Positions 30,324 through 40,111 of a DNA stretch of 64,000 nt are shown here, piece by piece (positions within the stretch are counted from its first letter, which is position 1; each line of letters opens with the position of its first letter). Below the pieces are notes generated by a model that saw only the letters and a list, made by a program, of their open reading frames with translations, was not told the origin of the DNA and did not search any database. The DNA comes from Euclidia mi. Its lineage: Eukaryota; Arthropoda; Insecta; Lepidoptera; Erebidae. The stretch lies in NCBI GenBank assembly GCA_944739405.2, contig OX123187.2:74756450-74820449 (forward strand), written 5' to 3'. The position numbers were made by a program, and so were the translations under genes.

Positions 30324-30809
30324 ATATCCAAATTGCCCCACTCTCAGCTCATCACCGTCGCGTTTGTCCAGTTTCGCGTTAAAATCTCCCATGACCACGG
30401 TGTAATGGGTTTTGAAGCCATGTATAGCCCAAGATATGTCCTCGTACATGGCTTCCACCTCCTCATCGGGGTGCGTCGAGGTCGGAGCGTATACCTGTAT
30501 GACCTTCAGCGAATACCGCTTGGATATTCTGAGTATAAGGTACGCTACCCTGCTCGACACACTCCCGATATTTACCACGTTGGTCACGAGAGATTTGTGG
30601 ACGATGAACCCGACACCACCTTGGGACTGTTGGTCGCCCTGCCGGTAGAAGAGCAAGTTACCGGAATTGAGAACTATCGAGTCCTTCCCCTGTCTTCGGA
30701 CTTCATATAGGCCTATGATATCCCATCGCAACTTGCTCAATTCTTCTTCCAGCTCGACAATCTTCTCGTCGGTCCGCAGTGTGCGCGTGTTCAGTGTTGC
30801 CAGGGCCAA
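30276..30809 (-). pseudogene. RTE LINE apurinic endonuclease, N-terminal part
   Basis: Start Met at 30809. Motifs are LNTRTLRTDEKIVELEEEL, WDIIGLYEVRRQGKDS (catalytic Glu position), GVGFIVHKSLVTNVVNIGSV, LKVIQVYAPTSTHPDEEVEA and YTVVMGDFNAKL (Asp/Asn motif). The frame ends where the SINE (30088-30323) is inserted. Across the SINE, at 30087 downward, the sequence resumes FGYGHRNSRGHLLASFMEKE. The normal product nicks DNA for target-primed reverse transcription. Confidence 0.9.
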
Positions 30810-30869
30810 TTGTCGTTGGTGGTGGTAGCCCGATCTCTTCCGGAGATTCTTCGTACCCTTGCCCCGCCG

Positions 30870-31143
30870 TTACCATGAACTTGAGAATTCACTTTTTACG
30901 AATTCCTTTCCATTATTCGTCCTTATTAATTTAATTTCAGCCCCAGTTTGTCTTTCAACCATAGACTGGAAGTGACAAAATCTATCCTTTACCTCTGTCT
31001 TTGAAGAAATAAAATATACAAATATAGTTCTCAAAAAATCGTCTATAAAAACTAAAAAGTATTTATTACCCTGAAAAGAGCTAACATTGGTCCACAAAGG
31101 TCAGAGTGGATCAGTTCTAATATTGAAGTAGCTCTTTTATAAG
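30870..31143 (-). pseudogene. Copia integrase catalytic core, N-terminal part
   Basis: It reads SSFQGNKYFLVFIDDFLRTI, FVYFISSKTEVKDRFCHF and GAEIKLIRTNNGKEFVKSEF. The first catalytic Asp (FIDDF) is kept. The second, normally in T-D-N-G, is Asn (TNNG), so even an undisrupted protein would be inactive. The frame is cut by the RTE LINE right after KSEFSS. Confidence 0.85.
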
Positions 31144-31860
31144 TTATCGGCTTAAACGGTTTTGAGCTTGTTTCGCTTGAACACAAGCAACACATGGATT
31201 TTTATCCACATATTTATAATCAATAACCTTATGACTATTTTTCAGCAGATTCATACCAACGCGACATAAATGACCTAAACGCTTATGCCATACCTGATAC
31301 TTAGAAAATGAATCAGAGTGCACGTCATAGGCTCTAAATTTGGAAATATTTACGTCACAGTCAAATGTGTCCACAATCAATCCACCACTGGGCGAGCCAT
31401 GTAGAACCGCATCACCTGTAAAGGAGAAGGTTTTTGAATTAAATAAATTACAACCCGAGTTATCAAACATTACAGTAAAACCTTTTTCAACTACTGTCTT
31501 CACAGATAAAAGATTTGTTTGCAAGTTAGGTACATACATAATATCATTAATTGTATTGACGTTGCTTTTGGTATTTACAGATATTTTACCGATGCCTTCA
31601 GCGTCAATCTTAGTCTCGTTTGCAACTGTTACCTTATTATCAATAGGTTTTATGTCTACAAACCAATCTCGTCTTGAAGTCATGTGTTTGGTCGCACCTG
31701 AATCAATATACCATTTATCTATGTCATAATTATTTGTTGCTCCTAAAGCAGACACAGAGGTCGAGTCCTTATTAGAGGGATTCTTCCTTTTCATGACCTT
31801 CTTTGTCTTCAAAGGAGAGTTTGGTCTCTTGTGACCGGGTTCTCCACAACCATAGCACAC
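31144..31860 (-). pseudogene. Copia zinc knuckle, protease and GAG-pre-integrase
   Basis: 238 codons. CYGCGEPGHKRPNS is a CCHC knuckle with the last Cys replaced by Ser. WYIDSGATKHMTSRRDWF carries the Asp-Ser-Gly protease site. KISVNTKSNVNTINDIMYVP and NLQTNLLSVKTVVEKGFTV are the protease C-terminal half. QVWHKRLGHLCRVGMNLL and PCVACVQAKQ are the GAG-pre-integrase His and Cys pairs. The frame ends close to the integrase core. The knuckle change suggests mutation before or after insertion. Confidence 0.9.
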
Positions 31861-32538
31861 AATTTTCTTGCCTTTGACTCCACAGAAGTGGCATCAACTT
31901 TTGACTACATAGCTGTTTCCAGTTTTATCGAGCTTTCCTTGGACATTTCGTTCAGTAATTTGGACTTTACCAGTTCGGTTGTAACGTTTACATTATTATT
32001 CTTCAAGAAACATAATCAATGGGTCATATCTCGACGTTAGACCTCCCAATAGAATAGCAGCAATGGACGTATCATCTATTACTTTGTCTATATCCGCCAA
32101 AACTTGAGCAGTCGAAATAACAGCATTGATATACGACTCAATATTATTATCAAAATCTTCAAGTCTCAATCTGAATAATTTCCATTCTAAATATAAACGC
32201 CTACCCATACCTTTGTCCTCATAAGCATTTTGTAGAGCATTCCAGGCTTCCACTGCAGTAGTTACATTTCGGACATGCGTAATTGCAGATGATTCCAGGG
32301 TAAGAAAAATTTTTGTTAGTGCCTTCTGATCGCTCCTCATCTTTGTGACATTGGAAACGTTCATCCCTGTTGGGTAGCCACTGATAGCTTCCCACAACTC
32401 CTCATGCATAAGATAATTACGCATTTTAAACTTCTACGTACTATATGTAGGGTGGTATTCTCTATTATGTAGGGTGAACGTTGGAATAGAGGAACTACGC
32501 ATACCTCGCTCATTTGTGTCTCCATTTGGGTTCGCCAT
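31861..32538 (-). pseudogene. Copia gag region
   Basis: It starts at the ATG at 32538 (MANPNGDTNERG), with a stop shortly before KMRNYLMHEELWEAISGY. The long frame 31996-32424 reads KALTKIFLTLESSAITHVRN, AVEAWNALQNAYEDKGMGRR and IAAILLGGLTSRYDPLIMFL, the UBN2/retrotran_gag pattern of Copia capsids. After a shift it continues toward the knuckle (LVKSKLLNEMSKESSIKLET). It is close to full length but has one stop and one shift. Confidence 0.85.
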
Positions 32539-32639
32539 CTCAGAAGTGTACGCAAAGAACTATTATGTTTCGTACCCAAAAAATTTTTCCTCTTTCCCCC
32601 CTGTTCTTAAAATGAAATGTAATGTATAATCAACATGCG

Positions 32640-32915
32640 AACTACTCTTATATGTTTTTCAATTTGTTTTTGTTGATTTTATTTATTTTTTAAATAGTTT
32701 CCATAATTAAGACATCATCAACTTTATTTTCACATTTTGTTGTAAACCGGAGTCAAGGGTTTAAGCTGAAAACCAGCGTTTGGGTAACCCGTTTGGGCCC
32801 CAAGCATAAGCTGACGCTTGATCCCATTGCTTTCGGTATTATATGCACTGTAAATAAATTAAACTGCTGTAATACCGAAAACAATAAACCGATATTCTAT
32901 TCTATTCTACACGCG
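32640..32915 (+). repeat. 3' end of an unidentified LINE
   Basis: The end ACAATAAACCGATATTCTAT TCTATTCTAC combines an AATAAA signal with a (TTCTA)n tail. Upstream, TTTCGGTATTA and TAATACCGAAA form a stem. No coding part is retained, which suggests a short 5'-truncated insertion, plus strand. It lies just outside the Copia element where the missing 5' LTR would be. Confidence 0.5.
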
Positions 32916-33149
32916 ACATGAGTATTCAACATTAGTATCGAAGATTTACTTAGCCTTAATTTACGATCGCGGTCTAAAAATGTTTACCACTTTTCAAATT
33001 ACATTCTTTGTCACGCTGGGTTCAGCAAGGTCTAAAATGCTATATCTGAGTACTTATTACTTTTCAATCATTGGTAAGGCATCGATTCAAACAAAAAGAG
33101 TACTATATATTAAGAATTTCTTGACAGAAATTCCTAATAAGAAATTCTT

Positions 33150-33255
33150 AACAGAAAACCTTAACAAAATTTTCCGAGCCCGACCCGCGAATCGAACCCG
33201 AGACCTCATGATCAGCTGTCGTATGCACTACAACTAGACCAACGAGGCAGTCATG
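33150..33255 (-). repeat. SINE family 1 head fragment
   Basis: The minus strand reads TGACTGCCTCGTTGGTCTAG, then GGTCTCGGGTTCGATTCGCG GGTCGGGC. The A and B boxes are present but the body and tail are missing. Confidence 0.75.
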
Positions 33256-36200
33256 AGCTAGACGATATAAATATTGTATTGTTTTCAAAAAGGTTTTATA
33301 TTCAGGATGTCGTATTTTCGCCATCCCTTTTATTATAATTGCTCCTTGTTATAATCTGTCAATGTAAAAGTCACTTGATAAACTTATTTATTACAAATAC
33401 CAAAATCGTAAATAGCAAGTTTAAAATTACATTATTTGATGACTACAAATATTTTAGTTTCAGTGTAAATATCACGCTTGCAATTAAATGAACGTATATT
33501 ATAAATGTGGAATAATAAATCGTTACTGACACCAGTTGCTACGCAACGCATGTTATCATAGATTGGTTGCCTAGTACAATATCGTCGTCCTTGTGTCATT
33601 GATATATTCATGCAATTATAAGCCTTAAGGTGGTAAACATTTTCAGACCGCGACTGTACGTAGAGGCTTAAATGAATTCAGCTTTGTTTATCAGACATTT
33701 TTATACTATAATTTTTTTATAAGTAAAACAGACTATAATAATACTTTCAAACTTTATTTATGCGTAAAATTCAGAACATACTTTCGGTTAACATTAATCA
33801 TTTTTATAAAATCTATCATAAAACAGCTGTCCACTTTTATAATTTATATGAAAATTTTGTGGACGTAATATATTGTATTTTGTTAGGTTTATTTTACTGA
33901 CTGTCTTTATACAATATATGTATTATTTTAAAATTTGAATAGATAAAATACAAAACCACAAGAGTGTATTATTATGTTAAATACCCCTTTAACAATATTC
34001 AAAACAATAAAAAAACATCTCGCGAGGACTGTATTGTTTTTGAAACTAGACATAAAATATTGTTACAAGAAATAATATCTTCCATCGCACTCATTGTTGT
34101 GACACTCGCATCAAATTTTATACACATTGTTGTGCGGTAGAATGAGACAAAAAAATGAAACAAAGAATGTTGAAATTATTCAAAACAGCAGAACCAACGC
34201 TAGTTTTATATGAAATGGCAAGTCGACGTACCCTTATTAAAAACGAAATTCAGTGTATTTTTCGCTAGACACTCATAGTATTCGTGCTAGGATTGACTAT
34301 AAAGAGGGTATTGTCACATTCTATTCATTCGCACAATGTTCTGGGGGTACACAAAAGTGGAAATTTAACGCTGTTTGCCGGCTTTCAAATCAAAAATGAA
34401 AGCGAGGTGGTATTTATATTATATGAATGCTGGTTTCTGTCCATGGCTTAGGCAGCATGGATGTCGGTACGACGAAATGTAGCAGATGTGCGATTTTGAT
34501 TTGTAACCTACATTACTGATTCGTCACAATCCGTACTGTAGTTCTTACGTGAAGGACATCAATCTATTCTCACAAACACACACAAACCGTCACGCTTACT
34601 ATATGAGTACGAGTAGGTATTGATTTCTTGGCTAAAACAAAAATATCTGTCCTCAGTGATCTCCTAGAGTGAAATACTCTTTTTTATAACTGACTCCAGT
34701 CAACTTTAGTTTATTCTTTTAATTATTCTAAGGTCACAAAACCTAATAAACAACTCATTCGTATAAAAAAGCAAGAAAACTATCTAGCCCAATGGTTTTG
34801 TTTGATTGTTGGAATTTTTCTAACATAGTTTTTAGTTTACAGACAATTTGTATATCAATAGAAAATAAAGGTCCCCCGCAATTTATTATAATATCCTAAA
34901 TCAACTCTATACCTGCAATGTTACGAATATTTGAAATAGGTACCGTATTTGATTGGCCAGTTTCTGTTAACTCAATACCCGTTCGAGAAGTTCGCCCGAT
35001 GGGAATCGAACTAGCAACCATCGGCTATTCGCACTAAATCCAATTTGTTAACTATTTGACAGCTGAGCGACGGCTATAAGGGTTGCTAGAGGCCAGTTGT
35101 GAAATTAAAAAACAAATAATAAAATTACGTTGCGTTTTAATTCTGGTATTAATTTTCGGAGGTAATATCTTCGGTCGTAAAGTTTTGGCGGTGTTTTTGC
35201 TATTTGATGAATTTTAATTGAGACAGGTACATAAATAGGTTGGCTGTTAATAAATTATGTTTTTATTTTATGCTTTTATATATAAGATTTTTCAGTGTAG
35301 AGGCTACTTCAATCGAGACTCCTATTCTTAAGCAGTAAATTATTTTTTTGGACTGTTGGCTCGTTCGATCTTAAGTTTCGTTTGTCGAGTTGCCATTTTC
35401 TATCCTTGATTTGTCTTAGGCTTAATTCGCACACTTGTCATCAATTTACGTGATAAATAACTTGTTGCTCCGAGTTTGATCATTCTTTGTAATACAGAAA
35501 TAGGTACGTTGATACATGAGGTTATCTTACAGCGATGGAAATTAATTAAAAGATTTTATATGTCAAACAACTTCTATACTCTTAATTGAATAATATTTTT
35601 AATGCCGATAAAAATAATGTAGATAAAACAAGCAATTTTTGGCAAATCGCAATACTTTTTAAATGGAATGCCCCAAAATTACTTAAGACGCTTATAATCC
35701 AAAGACTACTAATATTTCAAGTAAAATAATGCATGCTAAACATTGTTAAGAGCGACCTAGTTACAACGAACGTTGGAATTACACTCGGCGAGGGTATTAA
35801 GGCCACAGGTTGAGTATCAAAGCCAATAGACTTTGGTGCAAGATTGTGAATATGGCAGTTAACTGTGCGATTGTAAATTTGCCTTATAAGATTGGAAGGA
35901 AGAAAGATTTCCAGTATGAAACGTTAAAATTTCATGTTTGACGAGTTACAATGAATAATAAATGTATTTCCAGAAAAGGTTTGACAATTCATTTCTTTAT
36001 CGAAGAACTCATGAGTTTATGAGCTGTGAGTTTATACATATAGTCAAAACTGAATTTAGGTTAATGAAAGATTTCATCTTATGATGACGATCCTATCAGA
36101 TTTATTTATTTATTTTTCTATCAATTTTTTTATATCTCTCTTGCTCACCTGATGACATCATTAGCATACAGACTTGCAGTCCAATGCTGGTCATATATCT

Positions 36201-36295
36201 CTCCCAATTTGTGTCACAATAGCATTGTGAGTATTCGACAATAGGAGGATTCAGCCTACAAGAATACGCTAGCAAGACAGGTTAGTACAGGATTT
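33256..36295. other. 3-kb AT-rich region without recognised gene
   Basis: No ORF above chance length with protein-like content. The only repeat-like piece is a tRNA-like B box (GGTTGCTAGTTCGATTCCCA on the minus strand, near 34990-35030), probably a worn SINE. This is one of the few long stretches here without an obvious transposon. Confidence 0.5.
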
Positions 36296-36300
36296 TTACA

Positions 36301-36456
36301 AATAATTATCCCATACACCGTGTGGTTGACGGCATAGAATACAAGTGTCACCACCCTCTATCTTCCCGAGGGTGTCGTAAGAGGCGACTAAGGGAGAAGT
36401 CTTAACTAAATACCATCTTTGCGTAGAGACGGAAAACTTGACATCAAACCCTATAC
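36301..36456 (+). repeat. SINE family 3 head, truncated
   Basis: CCGTGTGGTTGACGGCATAG, GTGTCACCACCC, GGGTGTCGTAAGAGGCGACT and GGAAAACTTGACATCAAACC match the first two thirds of the SINE at 30088. The segment ends where a family 1 SINE begins (36461). The CGTAAGAGGCGACTAAGG segment also occurs in the 5' leader of the LINE at 51218-55180 (complement of 55105-55125). Confidence 0.7.
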
Positions 36457-36458
36457 GA

Positions 36459-36730
36459 CTGCCTCGTTGGTCTCGCGGCATAAATGTGCGCGTGGGATCG
36501 GGAGGTCCCGGGTTCGATTCCTGGGTCGGGCAGTGTTATTGGGTTTTTCACTCACGAAATTCTCAGTAGCAGCACGGAGTTTGGAAATGTGCCCGGTACG
36601 GCAATAGGCTCGCCCCTTATTACGTGGGACTAAGGTATATCTGGCGAAGGGTGGGTGTAGAAGTACACCTCTGCCTACCCTTTCGGGGATAAAAGGCGTG
36701 ACGTTATGTAAGTATGTATGTATGTATCCC
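36459..36730 (+). repeat. tRNA-derived SINE (family 1), full length
   Basis: Head CTGCCTCGTTGGTCTCGCGG, B box GGTCCCGGGTTCGATTCCTG, body CTCAGTAGCAGCACGGAGTT and CAATAGGCTCGCCCCTTATT, tail CTCTGCCTACCCTTTCGGGG ATAAAAGGCGTGA followed by (GTAT)n. This is the cleanest copy for comparing with the LINE 3' end at 51218-51275. Confidence 0.9.
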
Positions 36731-37125
36731 CATACAATCATCTCAACATGCTATCCTACGCAATAAGAATAATAATAAAATTGAACGGAAGCACTGGTAA
36801 TTTGAATTTATATTATTAATCAAAATTCAAAGTTGCTGTGGGTGTGAACTCTCGACAACTTTGGCTTGATAGCATCTCGTCACTATAAGACCGCAGCTAT
36901 TTAATGAACTCTTAATTAAGGTAAATTGGGATAACTATTGAGTGGAAGGTGTAAGCTTAAGTGGTGTACACTCTTGCATCTTAGGTGTTTCAATTTCCGT
37001 ACGGCGCAGCGGAAACTATCAAGGTACTTAATCATACGTTGTGTTGAGTTCAATGTCAAAAGATAGTAACAACCATTCTCCGCCTTATGTGAAGAAAATA
37101 ATAATAGTGCCAAGTTTAGTCCTAA

Positions 37126-37497
37126 TCGTCATCATCATCCTCCTGGCGTTATCCCAGTTTGAACCCGGGGTCCGCTCTCTAGTCTAACCGGATTTGGCTG
37201 AATATTAGCTTTTCCACGGAGCGCCTGTTCATCTGACCTCTGCAACCCGAAAGGATAGCGATATTCCATGGTTTAGACTAGTGTCAGTTTATTTTAGAGG
37301 TACTGACGCACTATAACGACTGACAATGATCTTCATGACAACCGGGACCAACGGCTTAACGTGCTCTCCGAGGCACGAGACAAGCGATAATTAACAATTT
37401 AATCCGCACATAATTCCGAAAAGTCATTGATGCACGCCGTGGATTTGAACCCGATACCCTCTGCATGGCAGTCCGTTGGTATCTCCACTAGGCTATA
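37126..37497 (-). repeat. tRNA-derived SINE (family 2)
   Basis: On the minus strand the head TATAGCCTAGTGGAGATACC and GGGTATCGGGTTCAAATCCA (B box) are followed by CAATGACTTTTCGGAATTAT, CGGTCCCGGTTGTCATGAAG, ACTAGTCTAAACCATGGAAT and the tail GATAACGCCAGGAGGATGAT GATG. It is a nearly complete copy. Confidence 0.85.
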
Positions 37498-37499
37498 AG

Positions 37500-38770
37500 T
37501 TTAGTCCTATCAATTCTGCGTAAATTCATTGACGGCGGTAGGTAAAAGATCGTGGAAAAGGCTGACAACTGGTTTCAATATTATATCTATCCATGGATAT
37601 AATTGCTATAGATACAGATTTGACTATATTTTGTATGGAGCTTATATCAAATATCCCTTATATAATGCTAATTTAATCTAGTAGCCAAACATATGGATAG
37701 TTCGAATATTGAAACCTGCCGAAAAAGATACAATAGACGGATTAAATCAGGTAATACAAAACTCTGCTACTATTTACCAATCAGTTATTAGTTGAATCTA
37801 TCACTTCTAATTAAAAGGCGACTCCCACACTAAGAATACATCGTATTGGGTAAGACACTGCTTACATTCGCACGACAACCATCCTAACTCATAGTCATCA
37901 CACAAAATGTCTCGAGTAAAGATTGAACTTACAACTGCACTGAGTCAACCATTTAAGGGTTTAATCCAGTCATCCAAATCCAGAATAAATTACGTGTAAA
38001 ACGACAAATAAATCGGCAAATTTATGAACCTGCGACCATACAAACAAAAATCAAATATTTTTATTTCAGTAAAATTTAAAAATATAAATTAGGCATGAAA
38101 AAAAAGACTGTCCAAAAAGTATAAAATCTAAAACACAACTGTTCGAAAAAAGGTTGCGAAACCCTGAATGTGTGTTTACAAAAAGTCTATCTTCTCGTGG
38201 CACCAACTACAAATTAACTGATATTTGAATGATATCGCGACTAGATCGTTAATTGAACAATGTGTCAAAATATGTGCCAACGATGAACTATTTAGACGAT
38301 ATTGACATTAAGTTAGCAGAATACAGTTTCGATGTCAGATAAAATATGAGAATTAGCCTTCTGGTTAAATGTTAGTTAAAGCTAAATTACTGTGAAGCAT
38401 CTCGGCCAAACATTTCTTTGGAAAAATATCGAATTATAATATATAACGACTTATCGATTGCTACTCATGTCTAATCTGTGCCGAGAAATAGTAAACTCAT
38501 TCCTTAGAAATATAACTATATTTTATCTAATACAAAAATAGCTCTTATTTACAAATTCCTCTCTAATTCACGAAATGACAGATCAGAAAACCCTTCCAGA
38601 CTATATTTAACTCTACAAACAATAACTATCAGTTAGCTCATCAAATCAATTACAATTCAAGCAGTCAAACAAACAACAATTAAGTTTCTAATTTCCTAAA
38701 CCAAAAGTCAAGGAATCCTTTAAGTAAACACAGATCTCCTCCAAACTTGAAAATTCAACTTGCAAACAGC
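37500..38770. other. AT-rich stretch, nothing recognised
   Basis: No coding or repeat signal identified. Confidence 0.45.
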
Positions 38771-38777
38771 AGTTTTA

Positions 38778-39628
38778 GGGCCTGTTCACGAGATCGGTCT
38801 AAGCGGCGCGCGTAGCGGCGGGCGGCGCGGCAGAGCGTCGTGCACGCCACGACTCTACAGTAGCGGTAAACGCAGCGGCAAATGTGGACGTATTTGGGCC
38901 GACGGAGTTACATATAAATATGGCGATAACCAAAATATCTTTGTGTAACTATACGGTATACCTACAAAATTGTCGACATTGGATCTTCATTTCTTACAAG
39001 TATTTTATATTAAAGGAATAATACATATTCGCAATTAATGAGGCGTTGAATAGGTACCTACACAACGTAGATTACGTTAAGTAGGTAGGTAAATCAACTT
39101 TTAACTTTCATAGTAGCTGTATCTGTACCTAAATAGGTACATTTGTACATTACACAATGTTTTAATGTTTGCGATTTATATTAAAACCTACCATTAGGTA
39201 CATTCTGTAAAACATTGTTTCATTACATCTCGCAACGTTTTATTAACATTTTTGTATTTATACAGCGGATGTGTTGCTATCCATACACGCGACCGTTTTA
39301 AAATTTCGACTTTAAATGTCTCCGTATTCATTACCGCCACAAAATATTTAACAAATAGTTTAACCGCCTAGTTCGTCCCTCACGTAACGCTGTCCGTGCC
39401 GCTCGGAGTCGTGGCGTCGGACTCGGTCGCAGTACATTTGTTCCCGCCGCTCGCCGCACCGCCCGCCGCGCCGCTCGCCGCGCAGCCATTCGCGCCAAAA
39501 AAAACGCGCGCGTTATCGCTGTGCGCGGCGGCTCGTGGCGTGCTTCGAACGTTTTCATACATTTGATCTTACCGCTCGCCGCCCCGCGCTAAGCCGCCGC
39601 TCAGAGCGGCAAGGTCGTGACAGGGCCG
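38778..39628. mobile_element. GC-ended Harbinger-like MITE
   Basis: The left end GGGCCTGTTCACGAGATCGG TCTAAGCGGCG and the complement of the right end CGGCCCTGTCACGACCTTGC CGCTCTGAGCGGCG are imperfect inverted repeats. TTA flanks both sides (38775-38777 and 39629-39631), the PIF/Harbinger target. Subterminal regions are very GC-rich (GCGGCGGGCGGCGCGGCAGA; CGCTCGCCGCACCGCCCGCC) around an AT-rich middle. The Arg/Ala-rich ORFs at 39331-39558 are by-products. No transposase is present. Confidence 0.65.
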
Positions 39629-40021
39629 TTAGCAAGTCTAGTAAACGACTATATAATAATTCAATCCAACTCGTACAAATTACTTCACCTGTTCAACTTG
39701 GGCGAGTCTAAGTTTCGCAATTACGTAGTCTGGCGTTGGTATTGGACGAATGCTATGGGACTAGGAAACCAGCTAAACAGTCTACGCTAAAGTTAAATTG
39801 CGGGGACAATCATAGTGTAGGCTTTAGGCTCGCTGTAATGTTACTGTTGTGTTTCCGAGTAGAGTTACATATAAAAAGTATTATGTGCATCGTAAACGAA
39901 TTAACAGCTGAATCTTTAGCTACAGGCATATATTAAATATTATAAAACAAATATGTAGAGAGGAATCTGACTTCAAAATCTATTTTAATATTTGAGGCGA
40001 ATATGCAAAGATTATACAAAG

Positions 40022-40111
40022 AAAAATATATTATATGCCATTGAAAATGATTTCAATGGCATATAATATATTTTTCTGCATATCGCTGCCTATGAAGGCA
40101 GCGATATGCAG
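40022..40111. repeat. Two adjacent perfect hairpins, both with loop ATGA
   Basis: Hairpin 1: arms 40022-40046 and 40051-40075 (25 bp, AAAAATATATTATATGCCAT TGAAA), loop ATGA. Hairpin 2 starts at the very next base: arms 40076-40091 and 40096-40111 (16 bp, CTGCATATCGCTGCCT), loop ATGA. The right arm of the second is the start of the SINE at 40096. Confidence 0.95.

Larger units (their letters stand above)
28257..30877 (-). mobile_element. RTE-clade LINE inserted in Copia
   Basis: It is flanked by the 14-bp direct repeat AACTTGAGAATTCA (28243-28256 and 30878-30891). On the minus strand an APE endonuclease leads into RT, and the element ends ATGATGATG, typical of RTE. The N-terminal part reads LATLNTRTLRTDEKIVELEE, the signature start of RTE/BovB-like endonucleases (often annotated as craniofacial development protein 2-like). 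At about 2.6 kb including a 236-bp SINE, it is shorter than a full RTE because the region after the RT is deleted: the frame passes from NSTLEVVDK to CVWRTLGDAYVQQWTSFG at the stop. Confidence 0.9.
26340..32579 (-). mobile_element. Ty1/Copia-type LTR retrotransposon, internally deleted and disrupted
   Basis: The order on the minus strand is gag (from 32538), zinc knuckle, protease, GAG-pre-integrase, integrase core, integrase C-terminal region, RNase H, polypurine tract, 3' LTR. Integrase before RT/RNase H defines Copia. The RT domain is absent, an RTE LINE interrupts the integrase (28257-30877), and no matching 5' LTR is found upstream of gag to about 32.9 kb. The element cannot move by itself. 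A 45-bp local inverted duplication also damages the integrase. Confidence 0.9.

Noticed and set aside
28459..30710. Plus-strand ORFs across the RTE LINE
   Set aside because: They are antisense shadows of the endonuclease and RT frames on the minus strand.
32580..32915. 5' LTR of the Copia element
   Set aside because: No sequence matching the 147-bp 3' LTR or its TGTTGTAA...TTACAACA ends. The segment has a LINE-type AATAAA and (TTCTA)n end instead.
39331..39562. Arg/Ala-rich proteins in the GC-rich MITE
   Set aside because: Composition follows from the GC-rich terminal repeats. Both overlapping frames are open, with no motif.
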